From UBA1952 sp965246765 (GTDB lineage Bacteria; Bacteroidota; Bacteroidia; Chitinophagales; Chitinophagaceae), in NCBI GenBank assembly GCA_965246765.1, contig CBDFFJ010000003.1, positions 310,001 to 374,000 of the forward strand: 64,000 nt of DNA, given 5' to 3'. Each line of letters starts with the position of its first letter. Positions within the stretch are counted from its first letter, which is position 1. This document shows, in pieces, positions 33,396 to 42,268 of the stretch. A program made the translations under genes and the position numbers. Under the pieces are notes generated by a model. The model saw only the letters and a program-made list of their open reading frames with translations. It had not been told where the DNA came from and did no database searches.

Positions 33396-34673
33396 TTAAT
33401 CGGGCAGGGCTTCCAGCAAAGCTTCCATTCGACTGCCACGGGAACCTTTGATAAGAATGGAGGCATTGGCCGGCGGACTTTGCCGCAGGTAGGCTGCCGC
33501 CTCGCCGGAGTTGGCAAACCACTGCCGGCCCGCTTTCAGGGTGCCAAATTCCTCGCCGACAAGAATAATTTCACTCCATTGGTAGCGGTCCGCCAAGGCC
33601 AGAAGCTCCCGGTGTTCCTGATCGGAAGCGTCGCCCATTTCCTTCATGGCGCCGATCCAGAGACGCTTGTCGGGGAGATCGGCAGCAGCAAAGTTTTCTA
33701 TGGCGGCCTTCATGCTGGTCGGGTTGGCATTATAGGCATCCAGTATTACCTGGTTAGTGCCGCGCTTTAGCCATTGGGAGCGGCTGTTGTCGGGATGGTA
33801 GGCCGCCAGCGCATCTGCAATGTCATCCGGCGGCACGCCGTTTGAGCGGCCGATTGCGATTGCGCTCATCGCATTCGGAAAATTGTATGCGCCTACAAGA
33901 TTCGTCTTCAGCTTCCGACTCCCAAAATCTACGCTCAAAAAGATGCCATCCATTTCCGGTTTGCCGGAATAATCTGCCGCGCCTTCGCCGTAAGTGATTT
34001 GCTGCGCAATGCCGCGGCCCATCTCTTCCAGATAATCTAAATCCGCGTTTCGGTAAGCAGCTCCGCCATGTTCGCGCAGGTAATCATACAACTCGCCCTT
34101 TCCCTTCCGCACGCCTTCCACGCCGCCAAAGCCCTCAATATGCGCCTTGCCGCAGTTGGTAATAAGACCTTGCGTCGGCTCAGCGATAAGGCAATAGGAC
34201 GCAATTTCCTTTTGATGGTTTGCACCCATTTCAATGACGGCGAACTGCGCATCCTTTTTAATAGAAAGGAGCGTCAGCGGCACGCCGATGTGGTTGTTCA
34301 GGTTGCCGGCGGTAGCATAGGTCACGAACTTTTTCCGCAGGACAGCCGTAATCAACTCCTTAGTGGTCGTCTTGCCATTAGAGCCGGTAATAGCGAGAAA
34401 TGGAATAGAAAATTGCCGGCGGTGATGCCTTGCCAGTGCCTGAAGTGTGCTCAGAACATCGTCAACAAGGATGTGACGCTCCTCCTTTTTAAAAGCCGCT
34501 TCGTCAATCACCGCGTAAGCCGCGCCTGCGTCTATAGAGGCTTGTGCAAAGACATTTCCATTGAACGAAGGCCCTTTTAGCGCAAAAAAGAGGTCGCCCG
34601 CCGCCAGATTGCGCGTGTCGGTCTGCACGGAGGGGTTGGCGGTATAAATTTCGTACAGGCTTTCAATGCTCAT
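33396..34673 (-). CDS. murF: UDP-N-acetylmuramoyl-tripeptide--D-alanyl-D-alanine ligase
   Basis: Adds D-Ala-D-Ala to the peptidoglycan precursor. The 425-residue protein has the three Mur-ligase domains. The N-terminal substrate domain includes 'DTRNLAAGDLFFALKGPSFN'. The ATP-binding loop is 'AITGSNGKTTTKELI' at 94-108, and the central domain has 'VIEMGANHQKEI'. The C-terminal domain has 'ILDAYNANPTSMKAAIENF' and 'RLWIGAMKEMGD'. The length is typical for Bacteroidota. A TAATTTTA box lies seven bases before the ATG, one mismatch from TAnnTTTG, again suggesting a near-leaderless mRNA. Confidence 0.97.
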   Translation of the reverse strand: MSIESLYEIYTANPSVQTDTRNLAAGDLFFALKGPSFNGNVFAQASIDAGAAYAVIDEAAFKKEERHILVDDVLSTLQALARHHRRQFSIPFLAITGSNGKTTTKELITAVLRKKFVTYATAGNLNNHIGVPLTLLSIKKDAQFAVIEMGANHQKEIASYCLIAEPTQGLITNCGKAHIEGFGGVEGVRKGKGELYDYLREHGGAAYRNADLDYLEEMGRGIAQQITYGEGAADYSGKPEMDGIFLSVDFGSRKLKTNLVGAYNFPNAMSAIAIGRSNGVPPDDIADALAAYHPDNSRSQWLKRGTNQVILDAYNANPTSMKAAIENFAAADLPDKRLWIGAMKEMGDASDQEHRELLALADRYQWSEIILVGEEFGTLKAGRQWFANSGEAAAYLRQSPPANASILIKGSRGSRMEALLEALPD

Positions 34674-34846
34674 GAGGCGCTAAAATTAGGACGGCGGCTG
34701 CGGGCAGAAAAACATGCGCTCGGTTGGCGCGCGCCCCCCCGACGCGCCGCCTCGTGGGGAGCTATCCCCTGATGGCCGCAGCAATCCGCCCCTTTTTCCC
34801 CACCTTTGCGCAAATTCACCTTACACCGCTTCGCTGCAATATAAAT

Positions 34847-35870
34847 ATGGGCTTGTTCAACTTCCTGACGCAGGAAATCGCCATAGACCTCGGTACTGCC
34901 AATACCTTAATCATTCATAACGACCAGGTTGTGGTGGACGAGCCGTCCATTGTGGCAATAGACCGATCTACAAACCGCATCGTGGCGGTGGGTAAGAAGG
35001 CGATGATGATGCACGAGAAAACGCACGAGAATCTCAAAACCATCCGCCCGCTGAAAGATGGTGTAATTGCAGACTTTAACGCCGCCGAAGGCATGATCCG
35101 CGAGATGATCAAGCTCGTAATGCCCAAAAAGCCGCTTTTCCCGCCGGCCTGGCGCATGGTTATCTGCATTCCTTCTTCCATTACGGAAGTGGAAAAAACG
35201 GGCCGTTCGCGACAGCGCCAATGCGTCCGGCGCGCGCGAGGTATTTATGATTCATGAGCCAATGGCGGCGGCGCTGGGCATCGGCATTGACGTGGAAGAA
35301 CCGACGGGCAATATGATTATAGACATCGGCGGCGGCACGACGGGCATATCCGTAATCGCGCTGGCCGGCATCGTGTGCGACCAGAGCATCCGCATCGCGG
35401 GCGATGAGTTTACTGCAGATATTATGGAGGCCATGCGCCGCTACCACAGCCTGATGATCGGCGAGCGGACGGCGGAACAAATCAAAATCCACGTGGGCTC
35501 CGCGCTGAAGGAGCTGGACACGCCGCCAGATGAGATCGCCGTCAATGGCCGTGACCTTGTCACCGGCATTCCAAAGCAAATCATGGTCAGCTACCAGGAA
35601 GTAGCGGAGGCGCTGGATAAGAGCATTTTTAAGATAGAAGAAGCCATCCTGAAGGCGCTGGAAAGCACGCCGCCTGAGCTGGCTGCCGACATTTATCGCC
35701 GCGGCCTTTACCTGACCGGCGGCGGCGCACTGCTGCGCGGCCTTGACAAGCGGATCGCCGCTAAGATCAAGCTTCCGGTACATGTAGCCGACGACCCGCT
35801 GCGGGCCGTGGTGCGCGGCACGGGGATGGCGCTGAAGAACATCCAGAAGATGCCCTTCCTGATGAAGTAA
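34847..35870 (+). CDS. mreB: Rod shape-determining protein MreB, interrupted by one extra A
   Basis: Actin-like protein that organises lateral wall synthesis. The first reading frame (from ATG 34847, 'MGLFNFLTQEIAIDLGTANT') runs correctly through 'MVICIPSSITEVEK' and then goes out of frame at a run of six A at 35193-35198. Removing one A restores the expected 'RAVRDSANASGAREVFMIHE', which joins directly to the second frame 'PMAAALGIGIDVEEP', 'MIIDIGGGTTGISVI' and the C-terminus 'NIQKMPFLMK'. The joined protein would have 340 residues, the normal length. As given, the gene makes a truncated product. mreC and mreD follow intact, so a sequencing or assembly slip at the homopolymer is most likely. 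Confidence 0.93.
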
Positions 35871-35873
35871 GCC

Positions 35874-36773
35874 GTGCGGAACTTTATACGCTTTGTAAGC
35901 CGGTTTTTTAATCTCATTCTTTTCATTGCGCTTGAGATAGTCTGTGCTGTGCTCATAGCGCGCACCAACACCATTCAGGGAAACGACCTGCTTAGCTCTT
36001 CTAATGCCGTCAGCGGCTTCCTGTATAAGCGTCAAAGCGATCTTGTCTATTACTTCGGGCTTGGGATAATGAATGACTCCTTGCTGCGCGAGAATACCCG
36101 CCTTCGGGAGCAACTGACGCGGATCAGGTTTTCTACAGACACTTTGCGAGACAGCGCGGTGGTGCGTCCTGTTGCGGTACTGGATTCCGGTAAGAAGGTT
36201 GAATATGCGCACTACATATTCAGAACTGCACGGGTGATCAATAACAGCGTAGCCCAGCGCAACAATTATATTACCCTTAACCGCGGCTATAATGACGGCG
36301 TACGGAAAGACATGGCGGTGATCTCGGGCACGGGCGTGGTCGGTAAGGTCGTGCATACGTCCGCGCATTTCGCTACGGTATTATCTGTGCTTTCTTCCCT
36401 TCAGACCGTCTCATCCCGCCTGAAGGACGGCACAACGGGCCAGGTGAGCTGGATATATGAGGGGCGGGCTACCAGGGCGGATGTGCTGTATATGCCCGAC
36501 GTGCCGGGAGAGATTCCGATGCGGCGCGGCGACTCTGTATGGACGACCACGTACTCATTCTTCCCGCCCGATGTGCTGATCGGGATTGTGGAGAATGTGC
36601 GCATCGTAAAGAAAAGCGGCAAGCGGCTCCTGTATCTGCGGCCCGCCACCAACTTTCGCAACATGATGTATGTGTACGTGGTGGAAAACACCTATCAAAA
36701 TGAGCAGAAGGCATTAGAAGCGCAGAATACCGTGACGCCCCCGAAACCCAGAACCAATATTAAACACCGCTAA
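35874..36773 (+). CDS. mreC: Rod shape-determining protein MreC
   Basis: Periplasmic scaffold of the elongasome linking MreB to wall synthases. The 299-residue product starts at GTG 35874, three bases after the mreB stop codon. One membrane helix (about residues 10-30) is followed by a coiled coil 'IMNDSLLRENTRLREQLTRI' and the beta-rich MreC domain with 'NNYITLNRGYNDGVRKDMAV', 'GTGVVGKVVHTSAHFATVLS' and 'LIGIVENVRIVKKSGKRLLY'. The tail is Lys/Pro-rich. Its stop codon overlaps the mreD ATG by one base. Confidence 0.93.
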   Translation: MRNFIRFVSRFFNLILFIALEIVCAVLIARTNTIQGNDLLSSSNAVSGFLYKRQSDLVYYFGLGIMNDSLLRENTRLREQLTRIRFSTDTLRDSAVVRPVAVLDSGKKVEYAHYIFRTARVINNSVAQRNNYITLNRGYNDGVRKDMAVISGTGVVGKVVHTSAHFATVLSVLSSLQTVSSRLKDGTTGQVSWIYEGRATRADVLYMPDVPGEIPMRRGDSVWTTTYSFFPPDVLIGIVENVRIVKKSGKRLLYLRPATNFRNMMYVYVVENTYQNEQKALEAQNTVTPPKPRTNIKHR

Positions 36774-37315
36774 TGAGCATTCAGCTACGCAACTTCCTGC
36801 GCTTCTGGCTCATTATTGCCGTGCAGGTATTGCTTAACAAAATCACCCTCCGTTGGTGGAGCGAGCCTGCCGGATTCCCGGTTTTTGTGCCGCTGCTCTA
36901 TCCGCTGTTCATTCTGCTGCTGCCTTTTGAAACACCGGTATGGATGGCGCTGCTTATAGGCGCCGTAACCGGGCTTACTGTTGACAGCCTGATGAATACC
37001 GCCGGTATGCACGCCGCAGCTACCATCTTGATTGCTTACCTGCGGCCCAATGTGCTGATTGCCCTGCTACCGCGCGCTCTTGAAGACTACCCGGGGCAAA
37101 GTCCGAATGTTAAGAACCTCGGCTGGCCGGCTTTTCTCACCTATGCCGCTTTCCTGATTGTGCTGCATCATGCCGTGTACTTCAGTATTGAGCTCTGGAG
37201 CTTCGCCAACGTATTGATGCTCCTGCTCAAGATTCTGGCCTCGGCGGTAACGTCCATGCTCTTCGTAATCGGCTATCTGCTGCTGTTTACCCGCCAGGTA
37301 TCGGCGCGTGGGTAA
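36773..37315 (+). CDS. mreD: Rod shape-determining protein MreD
   Basis: Small polytopic membrane protein of the elongasome. The 180-residue product has five or six hydrophobic helices. The segment 'PLFILLLPFETPVWMALLIG' followed by 'GLTVDSLMNTAGMHAAATIL' carries the MreD-typical acidic residue in a helix. Sequence conservation in this family is low, but position and overlap with mreC make the call secure. The gene converges with the prolyl oligopeptidase gene, eight bases apart. Confidence 0.85.
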   Translation: MSIQLRNFLRFWLIIAVQVLLNKITLRWWSEPAGFPVFVPLLYPLFILLLPFETPVWMALLIGAVTGLTVDSLMNTAGMHAAATILIAYLRPNVLIALLPRALEDYPGQSPNVKNLGWPAFLTYAAFLIVLHHAVYFSIELWSFANVLMLLLKILASAVTSMLFVIGYLLLFTRQVSARG

Positions 37316-37323
37316 CAGCAGGC

Positions 37324-39441
37324 CTACTTCCCATACTTCAGGCCCATATTCCAGAACAGGAAGGCCCACTTGTCGGTTTGCTCGTCAATGAGCATAGAGG
37401 TTGGCTTGCCTGCGCCATGGCCGGCCTTCGTCTCAATACGGATAAGCGTAGGGCGGCGGCATACCTGAGCATCTTGCAAGGCGGCTGAAAACTTGAAGGA
37501 GTGCGCAGGCACTACGCGGTCGTCATGGTCGCCGGTCATCACCAGCGTTGCGGGGTAACAGGCTTTTTCGCGCACGTTATGCACGGGGCTATACTTGCGC
37601 AGGTACTCAAACATCTCTTTACTGTCTTCTGCCGTGCCGTAATCATATGCCCATCCGGCGCCTGCGGTAAACTTGTGGTAGCGCAGCATATCCAGCACGC
37701 CAACGGCTGGAAAGGCAACGCGGAACAGCTGCGGACGCTGGGTTATAGCCGCGCCTACAAGCAGGCCGCCATTAGAGCCACCGGAAATAGCCAGCCATGC
37801 TTTACTGGTGTATTTATTTGTTACCAGGTATTCCGCTGCCGCGAAAAAATCCTCAAACACATTTTGCTTACGCAGCTTGGTGCCGGCGTTATGCCATTCG
37901 TCGCCATACTCGCCGCCGCCGCGCAGGTTAGCCACGGCATAGACGCCGCCGGCCTCCATAAAGGCAAGGTTGGATACAGAAAACGATGGTGTAAGTGAAA
38001 TTGAAAATCCTCCGTAGCCATAGAGCATAGTCGGATTTTTCCCGTCCAGCTTAATACCTTTTTTGTGCGTAATAATCATCGGGATAGCCGTGCCGTCCGA
38101 CGATGAATACTTCACCTGCGTGCTTTCATACAGCGAGGGGTCAAACTTCACCGCCGGCTTTTTGAAAATGTCCGTCTTGCCGCTTTTGATGTCGTAATGA
38201 AAGATGGTTGGCGGATACACGTAAGAGGTGTAGGAATAGTAGAGATCCTTCTCCGCCTCCTTACCCGAAAAGCCGCCGGCGCTGCCCAGGCCGGGAAGCG
38301 GTATCTCCCGCTCCATCGTGCCTTCGGGGGAGTATTGATATACCTTAGTCACAGCGTCCTGCGTGTAGTGGGCAAACAGCTTGCCGCCGCAGGTGCTTAC
38401 TTCCAACGGAAACTCTTTTGCCGGTATCACGTCTTTCCAGTTTTTCGCCACAGGGTCTGCCGCGTCAACCATTACGAGGCGCTTATTGGCCGCCCCCTGG
38501 TTGGTAATGATGAAGAGCTTTCCGTTCTTGCTCCACACTATGCCCTGCTCATGCTCAAAGCCGGTGGCTACGGGAATGATCGGCGCCTTTGTATTAGTAA
38601 GGTTCTGGATGTAGAGCTCATTGCCATAAGTGGCGTTGGCTGCGGATATAACCAGGAAATTCTGGTCTTCCGTGACGTCCGCGCCAATGTAGCGGCGCAG
38701 TGTTTCGTCGCCGCCGAAGATGATGGCATCGCTGCTTTGCGGCGTGCCCAGCTTGTGATACATCAGCTTGTGATGTTCGGTTTTCGCGCTTAGCTGCGAG
38801 CCGCTTGGCTTGTCGTAGGTGCTGTAATAAAAGCCGTCCTTGCCTTTCCAGGAAATACCACTGAATTTCAGGTCGGTCATCGGCTCGCCAAGCTGCTTCT
38901 TCGTCGCGGCATCCATTATAATCGCTTTGTTCCAGTCGGAGCCGCCTTCAGAGATCAGATAAGTGCAGAGGGAGCCGTCTTTCGTGAAAAAGACGCCTGC
39001 CAGGGAGGAGGTGCCGTCGGAAGAAAAGGCATTCGGGTCTAAAAACACTTCTGCCTTTCCCACGCCTTTCTGGCGATAAAGCACCGATTGGTTCTGCAGG
39101 CCATTATTCTTGTAATAGTACGTGTAGCCTCCCTCGCGGAACGGCGCGCTGTAACGCTCATAGTTCCAAAGCTCGGTTAGGCGCGCGCGAATGGCGTCGC
39201 GGAAGGGAATTTGTGAGAGATAGGCATCTGTGATCCGGTTTTGAATGGTTACCCAGCGGTGCGTTTCTTCCGAGCGGTCATCCTCCAGCCAGCGGTACGG
39301 GTCCTGTACGGCCGTGCCGAAAAAGGTATCAGTCTGAGCCACCTTTCGGGTAGGCGGATAGCTCATGGTGAAATCGGGGGACGGCGACTGCGCGGATGCG
39401 TTCATGGCAACGAAAAGAGCGGGAAGTAAGAGGCGCTTCAT
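37324..39441 (-). CDS. Prolyl oligopeptidase (S9A family)
   Basis: Serine peptidase that cuts after proline in short peptides. From ATG 39441 the 705-residue product has a signal peptide ending near 'FVAMNASAQ' (residue 18). A seven-bladed beta-propeller begins at 'DPYRWLEDDRSEETHRWV', and the alpha/beta-hydrolase domain is C-terminal. Catalytic Ser is in 'LAISGGSNGGLLVGA', Asp in 'MTGDHDDRVVPAHSFKF' and His in 'RIETKAGHGAGKPT'. 'MLYGYGGFSISLTPSFS' is also characteristic. An in-frame extension upstream runs through the neighbour and lacks similarity. Confidence 0.95.
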   Translation of the reverse strand: MKRLLLPALFVAMNASAQSPSPDFTMSYPPTRKVAQTDTFFGTAVQDPYRWLEDDRSEETHRWVTIQNRITDAYLSQIPFRDAIRARLTELWNYERYSAPFREGGYTYYYKNNGLQNQSVLYRQKGVGKAEVFLDPNAFSSDGTSSLAGVFFTKDGSLCTYLISEGGSDWNKAIIMDAATKKQLGEPMTDLKFSGISWKGKDGFYYSTYDKPSGSQLSAKTEHHKLMYHKLGTPQSSDAIIFGGDETLRRYIGADVTEDQNFLVISAANATYGNELYIQNLTNTKAPIIPVATGFEHEQGIVWSKNGKLFIITNQGAANKRLVMVDAADPVAKNWKDVIPAKEFPLEVSTCGGKLFAHYTQDAVTKVYQYSPEGTMEREIPLPGLGSAGGFSGKEAEKDLYYSYTSYVYPPTIFHYDIKSGKTDIFKKPAVKFDPSLYESTQVKYSSSDGTAIPMIITHKKGIKLDGKNPTMLYGYGGFSISLTPSFSVSNLAFMEAGGVYAVANLRGGGEYGDEWHNAGTKLRKQNVFEDFFAAAEYLVTNKYTSKAWLAISGGSNGGLLVGAAITQRPQLFRVAFPAVGVLDMLRYHKFTAGAGWAYDYGTAEDSKEMFEYLRKYSPVHNVREKACYPATLVMTGDHDDRVVPAHSFKFSAALQDAQVCRRPTLIRIETKAGHGAGKPTSMLIDEQTDKWAFLFWNMGLKYGK

Positions 39442-39505
39442 AGAGCGGGATGTTTTTGGAAGCGTGAAAATACGTGCCGGTTCCGGTAATGAGCCCAGCC
39501 GGCGA

Positions 39506-40636
39506 TTAAGCAGGTTTTTTGAGCCGGATTGCGGCCTGCAGGCGAATGCACATAGCCAGAAGCACGCTTTTGCCATGCGCGTTCCGCTCAATATGATAGG
39601 CGGCGCCGGATATGGCATCAATCATCGCCTGAAAGGCATCAGCCGACAGATTGCGGCCCGCCAGTCGCTGCGCAAATTCGCCTTCCTGCGGCGATAGCGT
39701 GCGGGTTGTTTCGGGAAGGTGAGCTACGCGCAGGGCGCTTTCCACCATGCCCAGGGTAAAGGACAAAAGATGCCGGATGCCCTCGCGACCGGCCTTGCTC
39801 CATCTTTCGGTAAACTGTACCAGCTTCATGCCGTTGCCGGTAAAGACGCCGTTGAACAATTCGCGCACGGCCGGTAAAAGGTCATCTTCCACCTGATCCA
39901 CCAGTTGCAGCGCGTCGGTAAGGGAACCGTCCGCCATCAGGCCGATCTGAGCAGCTTTATGCTCATCGGCGAATCCTCCTGCCACCAGCGCGGCGGCAAT
40001 CTCTGCCGGCGGGATCGGCGTGAGGCGAACCGTCTGCGTGCGGGAGCGTATGGTGGGCAATATGTCTTCAGCATTCTCTGCTACAAAAAGCAGCAGTGTG
40101 CCGGCAGGAGGCTCCTCAATAAGCTTGAGGAGAATGTTGCCTTCCTTTCCGAGATATTCAGGGCGCCAGATGATCTGAATCTTCATGCCACCCTCATAGG
40201 ATTTCAGATTAAGCGCTTCAATAATTTCGCGGCATTCTTCGGCGGAGATGTTTCCCTGCTTATTCTCCGCGTCAATGCTTTGCAGCCAGTCGTAAGTGGC
40301 GCCGTAGGGCGTTTTTTTGATAAATGCGCGAAACTCGCGGATGTAATAGGCACTCCTGGTTGGCTTATCGCCCTTAGGCTTAATGGCCGGAAAGGAGAGA
40401 TGCAGGTCGGCATGCTCTGCGCGTGTCACTTTCTGGCAATTGGGGCAGGAGCCGCAGGAATCATCCGCAGATTTCGCCTCGCAAAGCACATACTGCGCAA
40501 ATGCCAGGGCGAGCGGCAGGCCGCCGGTACCTTCACGGCCAAGAAAGAGCAGCGCATGCGGCAACCTGCCGCCCGCCCACATGCGGATAAGGCTTTGCTT
40601 TGCTGCGGCCTGGCCGGCTACGTCTTTGAATTGCAT
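39506..40636 (-). CDS. holB: DNA polymerase III subunit delta'
   Basis: Clamp-loader subunit. The 376-residue protein starts 'MQFKDVAGQAAAKQSLIRMW'. The Walker A region is the non-canonical 'FLGREGTGGLPLALAFAQY', common in delta' of Bacteroidota, which need not bind ATP. The zinc module is 'CEAKSADDSCGSCPNCQKV' , and the sensor region 'KIQIIWRPEYLGKEGNILLK' plus 'EEPPAGTLLLFVAEN' and 'LPTIRSRTQTVRL' follow the AAA+ pattern. A CATCTTTG box lies seven bases before the ATG, so the mRNA may be leaderless. Confidence 0.92.
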   Translation of the reverse strand: MQFKDVAGQAAAKQSLIRMWAGGRLPHALLFLGREGTGGLPLALAFAQYVLCEAKSADDSCGSCPNCQKVTRAEHADLHLSFPAIKPKGDKPTRSAYYIREFRAFIKKTPYGATYDWLQSIDAENKQGNISAEECREIIEALNLKSYEGGMKIQIIWRPEYLGKEGNILLKLIEEPPAGTLLLFVAENAEDILPTIRSRTQTVRLTPIPPAEIAAALVAGGFADEHKAAQIGLMADGSLTDALQLVDQVEDDLLPAVRELFNGVFTGNGMKLVQFTERWSKAGREGIRHLLSFTLGMVESALRVAHLPETTRTLSPQEGEFAQRLAGRNLSADAFQAMIDAISGAAYHIERNAHGKSVLLAMCIRLQAAIRLKKPA

Positions 40637-40658
40637 GAGGCGACAAAGATGCGGCAGC

Positions 40659-41330
40659 TTATAGTTTCAGGTTGTGCCAGAGTATCACCTGCAGCTGTGG
40701 CCGGGTGACCGTCTCCTGAGTCTGCCACATGCTGCCGGCCTCCAGGCGAACCGCCTTGCTGAACACATAGCCGAGCCCGCCGTACAAGCGGTTGCGGTCA
40801 AAAACAGGCCGGTCGGTATGCAGGAAGATTTCATTGTACGCGGAAGCGAATACGGTTCCTTTCTTCAGCTCCTTATCGTTAAGACAGAGGTTGCCGCTGA
40901 GGAAATACCGCAGCCTTACGCGGAAGTCGTGGTGCAGGAAGCGTTCCTCCACGCGATAGCGGTGTGTAACATAAGCTCTTCCCCAACGCTGCCGAAGGAT
41001 GAGCTGTTGATAGACGCGATGCTCTTCCGTAATCCGTTTCTGATCGGTGCCGGCTGCGTACGGCTCGCTATGGACATACCCATAGCCCTGCGCCACCTGT
41101 GCGGAGCCGTCTGCGGCAAGATTGTACGTAGCGGCCGTGCGAAGAAGTAGCTGTTCCAGGTCGCCGGCAAAGTCGTACATGCGCGGCTGCGCCTCCAGCC
41201 AGATTCCCCAGCGCGCATTGAGCGCCATGCTGCCATAGTAGGCAGGCCAGAAACCATAGGCGGCAGGCTTCGCTGCAAATGCGTTCGCGGAAGACAATAA
41301 AGCGAGTGATAATAGCAATCTTCTAATCAT
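40659..41330 (-). CDS. DUF2490 outer-membrane beta-barrel-like protein
   Basis: A 223-residue exported protein; signal peptide ends near 'NAFAAK' (residue 20). The mature part alternates aromatic and polar residues as in a small outer-membrane beta-barrel, with 'VYQQLILRQRWGRAYVTHRY', 'RVEERFLHHDFRVRLRYFLS' and 'NRLYGGLGYVFSKAVRLEAG', which match the DUF2490 family. It ends with an aromatic-rich strand 'QVILWHNLKL'. Function unknown. It lies between holB and exoA on the same strand. Confidence 0.82.
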   Translation of the reverse strand: MIRRLLLSLALLSSANAFAAKPAAYGFWPAYYGSMALNARWGIWLEAQPRMYDFAGDLEQLLLRTAATYNLAADGSAQVAQGYGYVHSEPYAAGTDQKRITEEHRVYQQLILRQRWGRAYVTHRYRVEERFLHHDFRVRLRYFLSGNLCLNDKELKKGTVFASAYNEIFLHTDRPVFDRNRLYGGLGYVFSKAVRLEAGSMWQTQETVTRPQLQVILWHNLKL

Positions 41331-41367
41331 AAGCTTATTCTGGCTTTATACCCTGAGTAACGTGTTC

Positions 41368-42144
41368 TCATAAGCTGCTGAGCGCAATGTCTGCAAACAC
41401 GGGACAATGGTCGGAATGCACAACGTCAGGATAGATAGCCGCGCCTTGGAGCGCACTGCGCAAAGGCTCAGTCACTGAGATATAATCAATGCGCCAGCCC
41501 TTATTGTTTCCGCGTGCGCCGGAACGCTGAGACCACCAGCTGTAGTTGTGCGGCAGGTCTGGGTGGAAGTGGCGAAAGCTGTCTGTGAAGCCGGCCTCAA
41601 AAAACTTATCCATCCATTCCCGCTCTTCCGGGAGAAAGCCGCTGCTCTTTTTATTGGTCTTTGGACTGTGTATGTCTATCTCCCGGTGACAAATGTTGTA
41701 GTCGCCGCAGATAATGAGCTTAGGGCGCGACTGCCGCAGGTCGTGGATGTAATGGAAAAACTCATCCAGCCACTGGTACTTATAGACCTGCCGCTCCTCA
41801 CCAGAGGAGCCGGACGGGAAATAAGCGTTGATCAGCGTTACGTCGCCAAAGTCGGCGCGGATCACCCGGCCTTCCGCATCGCTTTGCATGATGCCGTTTC
41901 CGCATTGCACCTTGTCAGGCGCTATTTTGGAAAGTATTGCAACGCCGCTGTAGCCTTTTTTCTGCGCGGAGAATAAGTGAGACTGATAGCCAAGCGCTTC
42001 CAATCCTGCAAGATCCACATCCTCCCTGTTAGCCTTTATTTCCTGCAGGCAGATGACATCGGCGGGGTCGGATGCGAGCCAGTCAGTAAAGCCCTTATTC
42101 AGGGCGCTGCGAATGCCGTTTACGTTGTAGGAGATTATGCGCAC
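41368..42144 (-). CDS. xth: Exodeoxyribonuclease III
   Basis: AP endonuclease and 3'-exonuclease of base-excision repair. The 258-residue product shows the EEP-fold motifs in order: 'ISYNVNGIRSALNKGF', 'DVICLQEIKANREDVD' (metal-binding Glu), 'VTLINAYFPSGSSGEERQVY', 'LIICGDYNICHREIDIHSPK' (catalytic Asp/Asn) and the closing 'VVHSDHCPVFADI' (Asp-His). The start codon is GTG at 42144. A TTAATTTG box lies five bases before it, suggesting a leaderless mRNA. Confidence 0.95.
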   Translation of the reverse strand: MRIISYNVNGIRSALNKGFTDWLASDPADVICLQEIKANREDVDLAGLEALGYQSHLFSAQKKGYSGVAILSKIAPDKVQCGNGIMQSDAEGRVIRADFGDVTLINAYFPSGSSGEERQVYKYQWLDEFFHYIHDLRQSRPKLIICGDYNICHREIDIHSPKTNKKSSGFLPEEREWMDKFFEAGFTDSFRHFHPDLPHNYSWWSQRSGARGNNKGWRIDYISVTEPLRSALQGAAIYPDVVHSDHCPVFADIALSSL

Positions 42145-42202
42145 CGGCGCAAATTAAGCGATGAGCGGAGAGAGAAAAGTGAATAGTTGGCGCTTCTGCT
42201 TT

Positions 42203-42218
42203 TTTGACTAATGTCAAA
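42203..42218. promoter_or_regulatory. Palindrome TTTGAC-TAAT-GTCAAA, candidate Crp/Fnr-family operator
   Basis: A perfect six-base inverted repeat around a four-base spacer has the TTGAC-N4-GTCAA form of Crp/Fnr-family binding sites. It lies 50 bases before the DUF2238 start codon and 60 bases before exoA on the other side. Confidence 0.35.
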
Positions 42219-42268
42219 TGATTCCGGCGCTGCCGGCGGGAGGTTTGCGGCTCAACAAAACGAGACAC

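Noticed and set aside
35193..35198. Programmed ribosomal frameshift in mreB
   Set aside because: No slippery heptamer with downstream structure is evident, and mreB is not known to use frameshifting; a homopolymer error is simpler.
35181..36368. 395-codon antisense frame across mreB and mreC
   Set aside because: Complementary to well-supported essential genes and His/Val/Ala-rich as expected for a shadow frame in GC-rich DNA.
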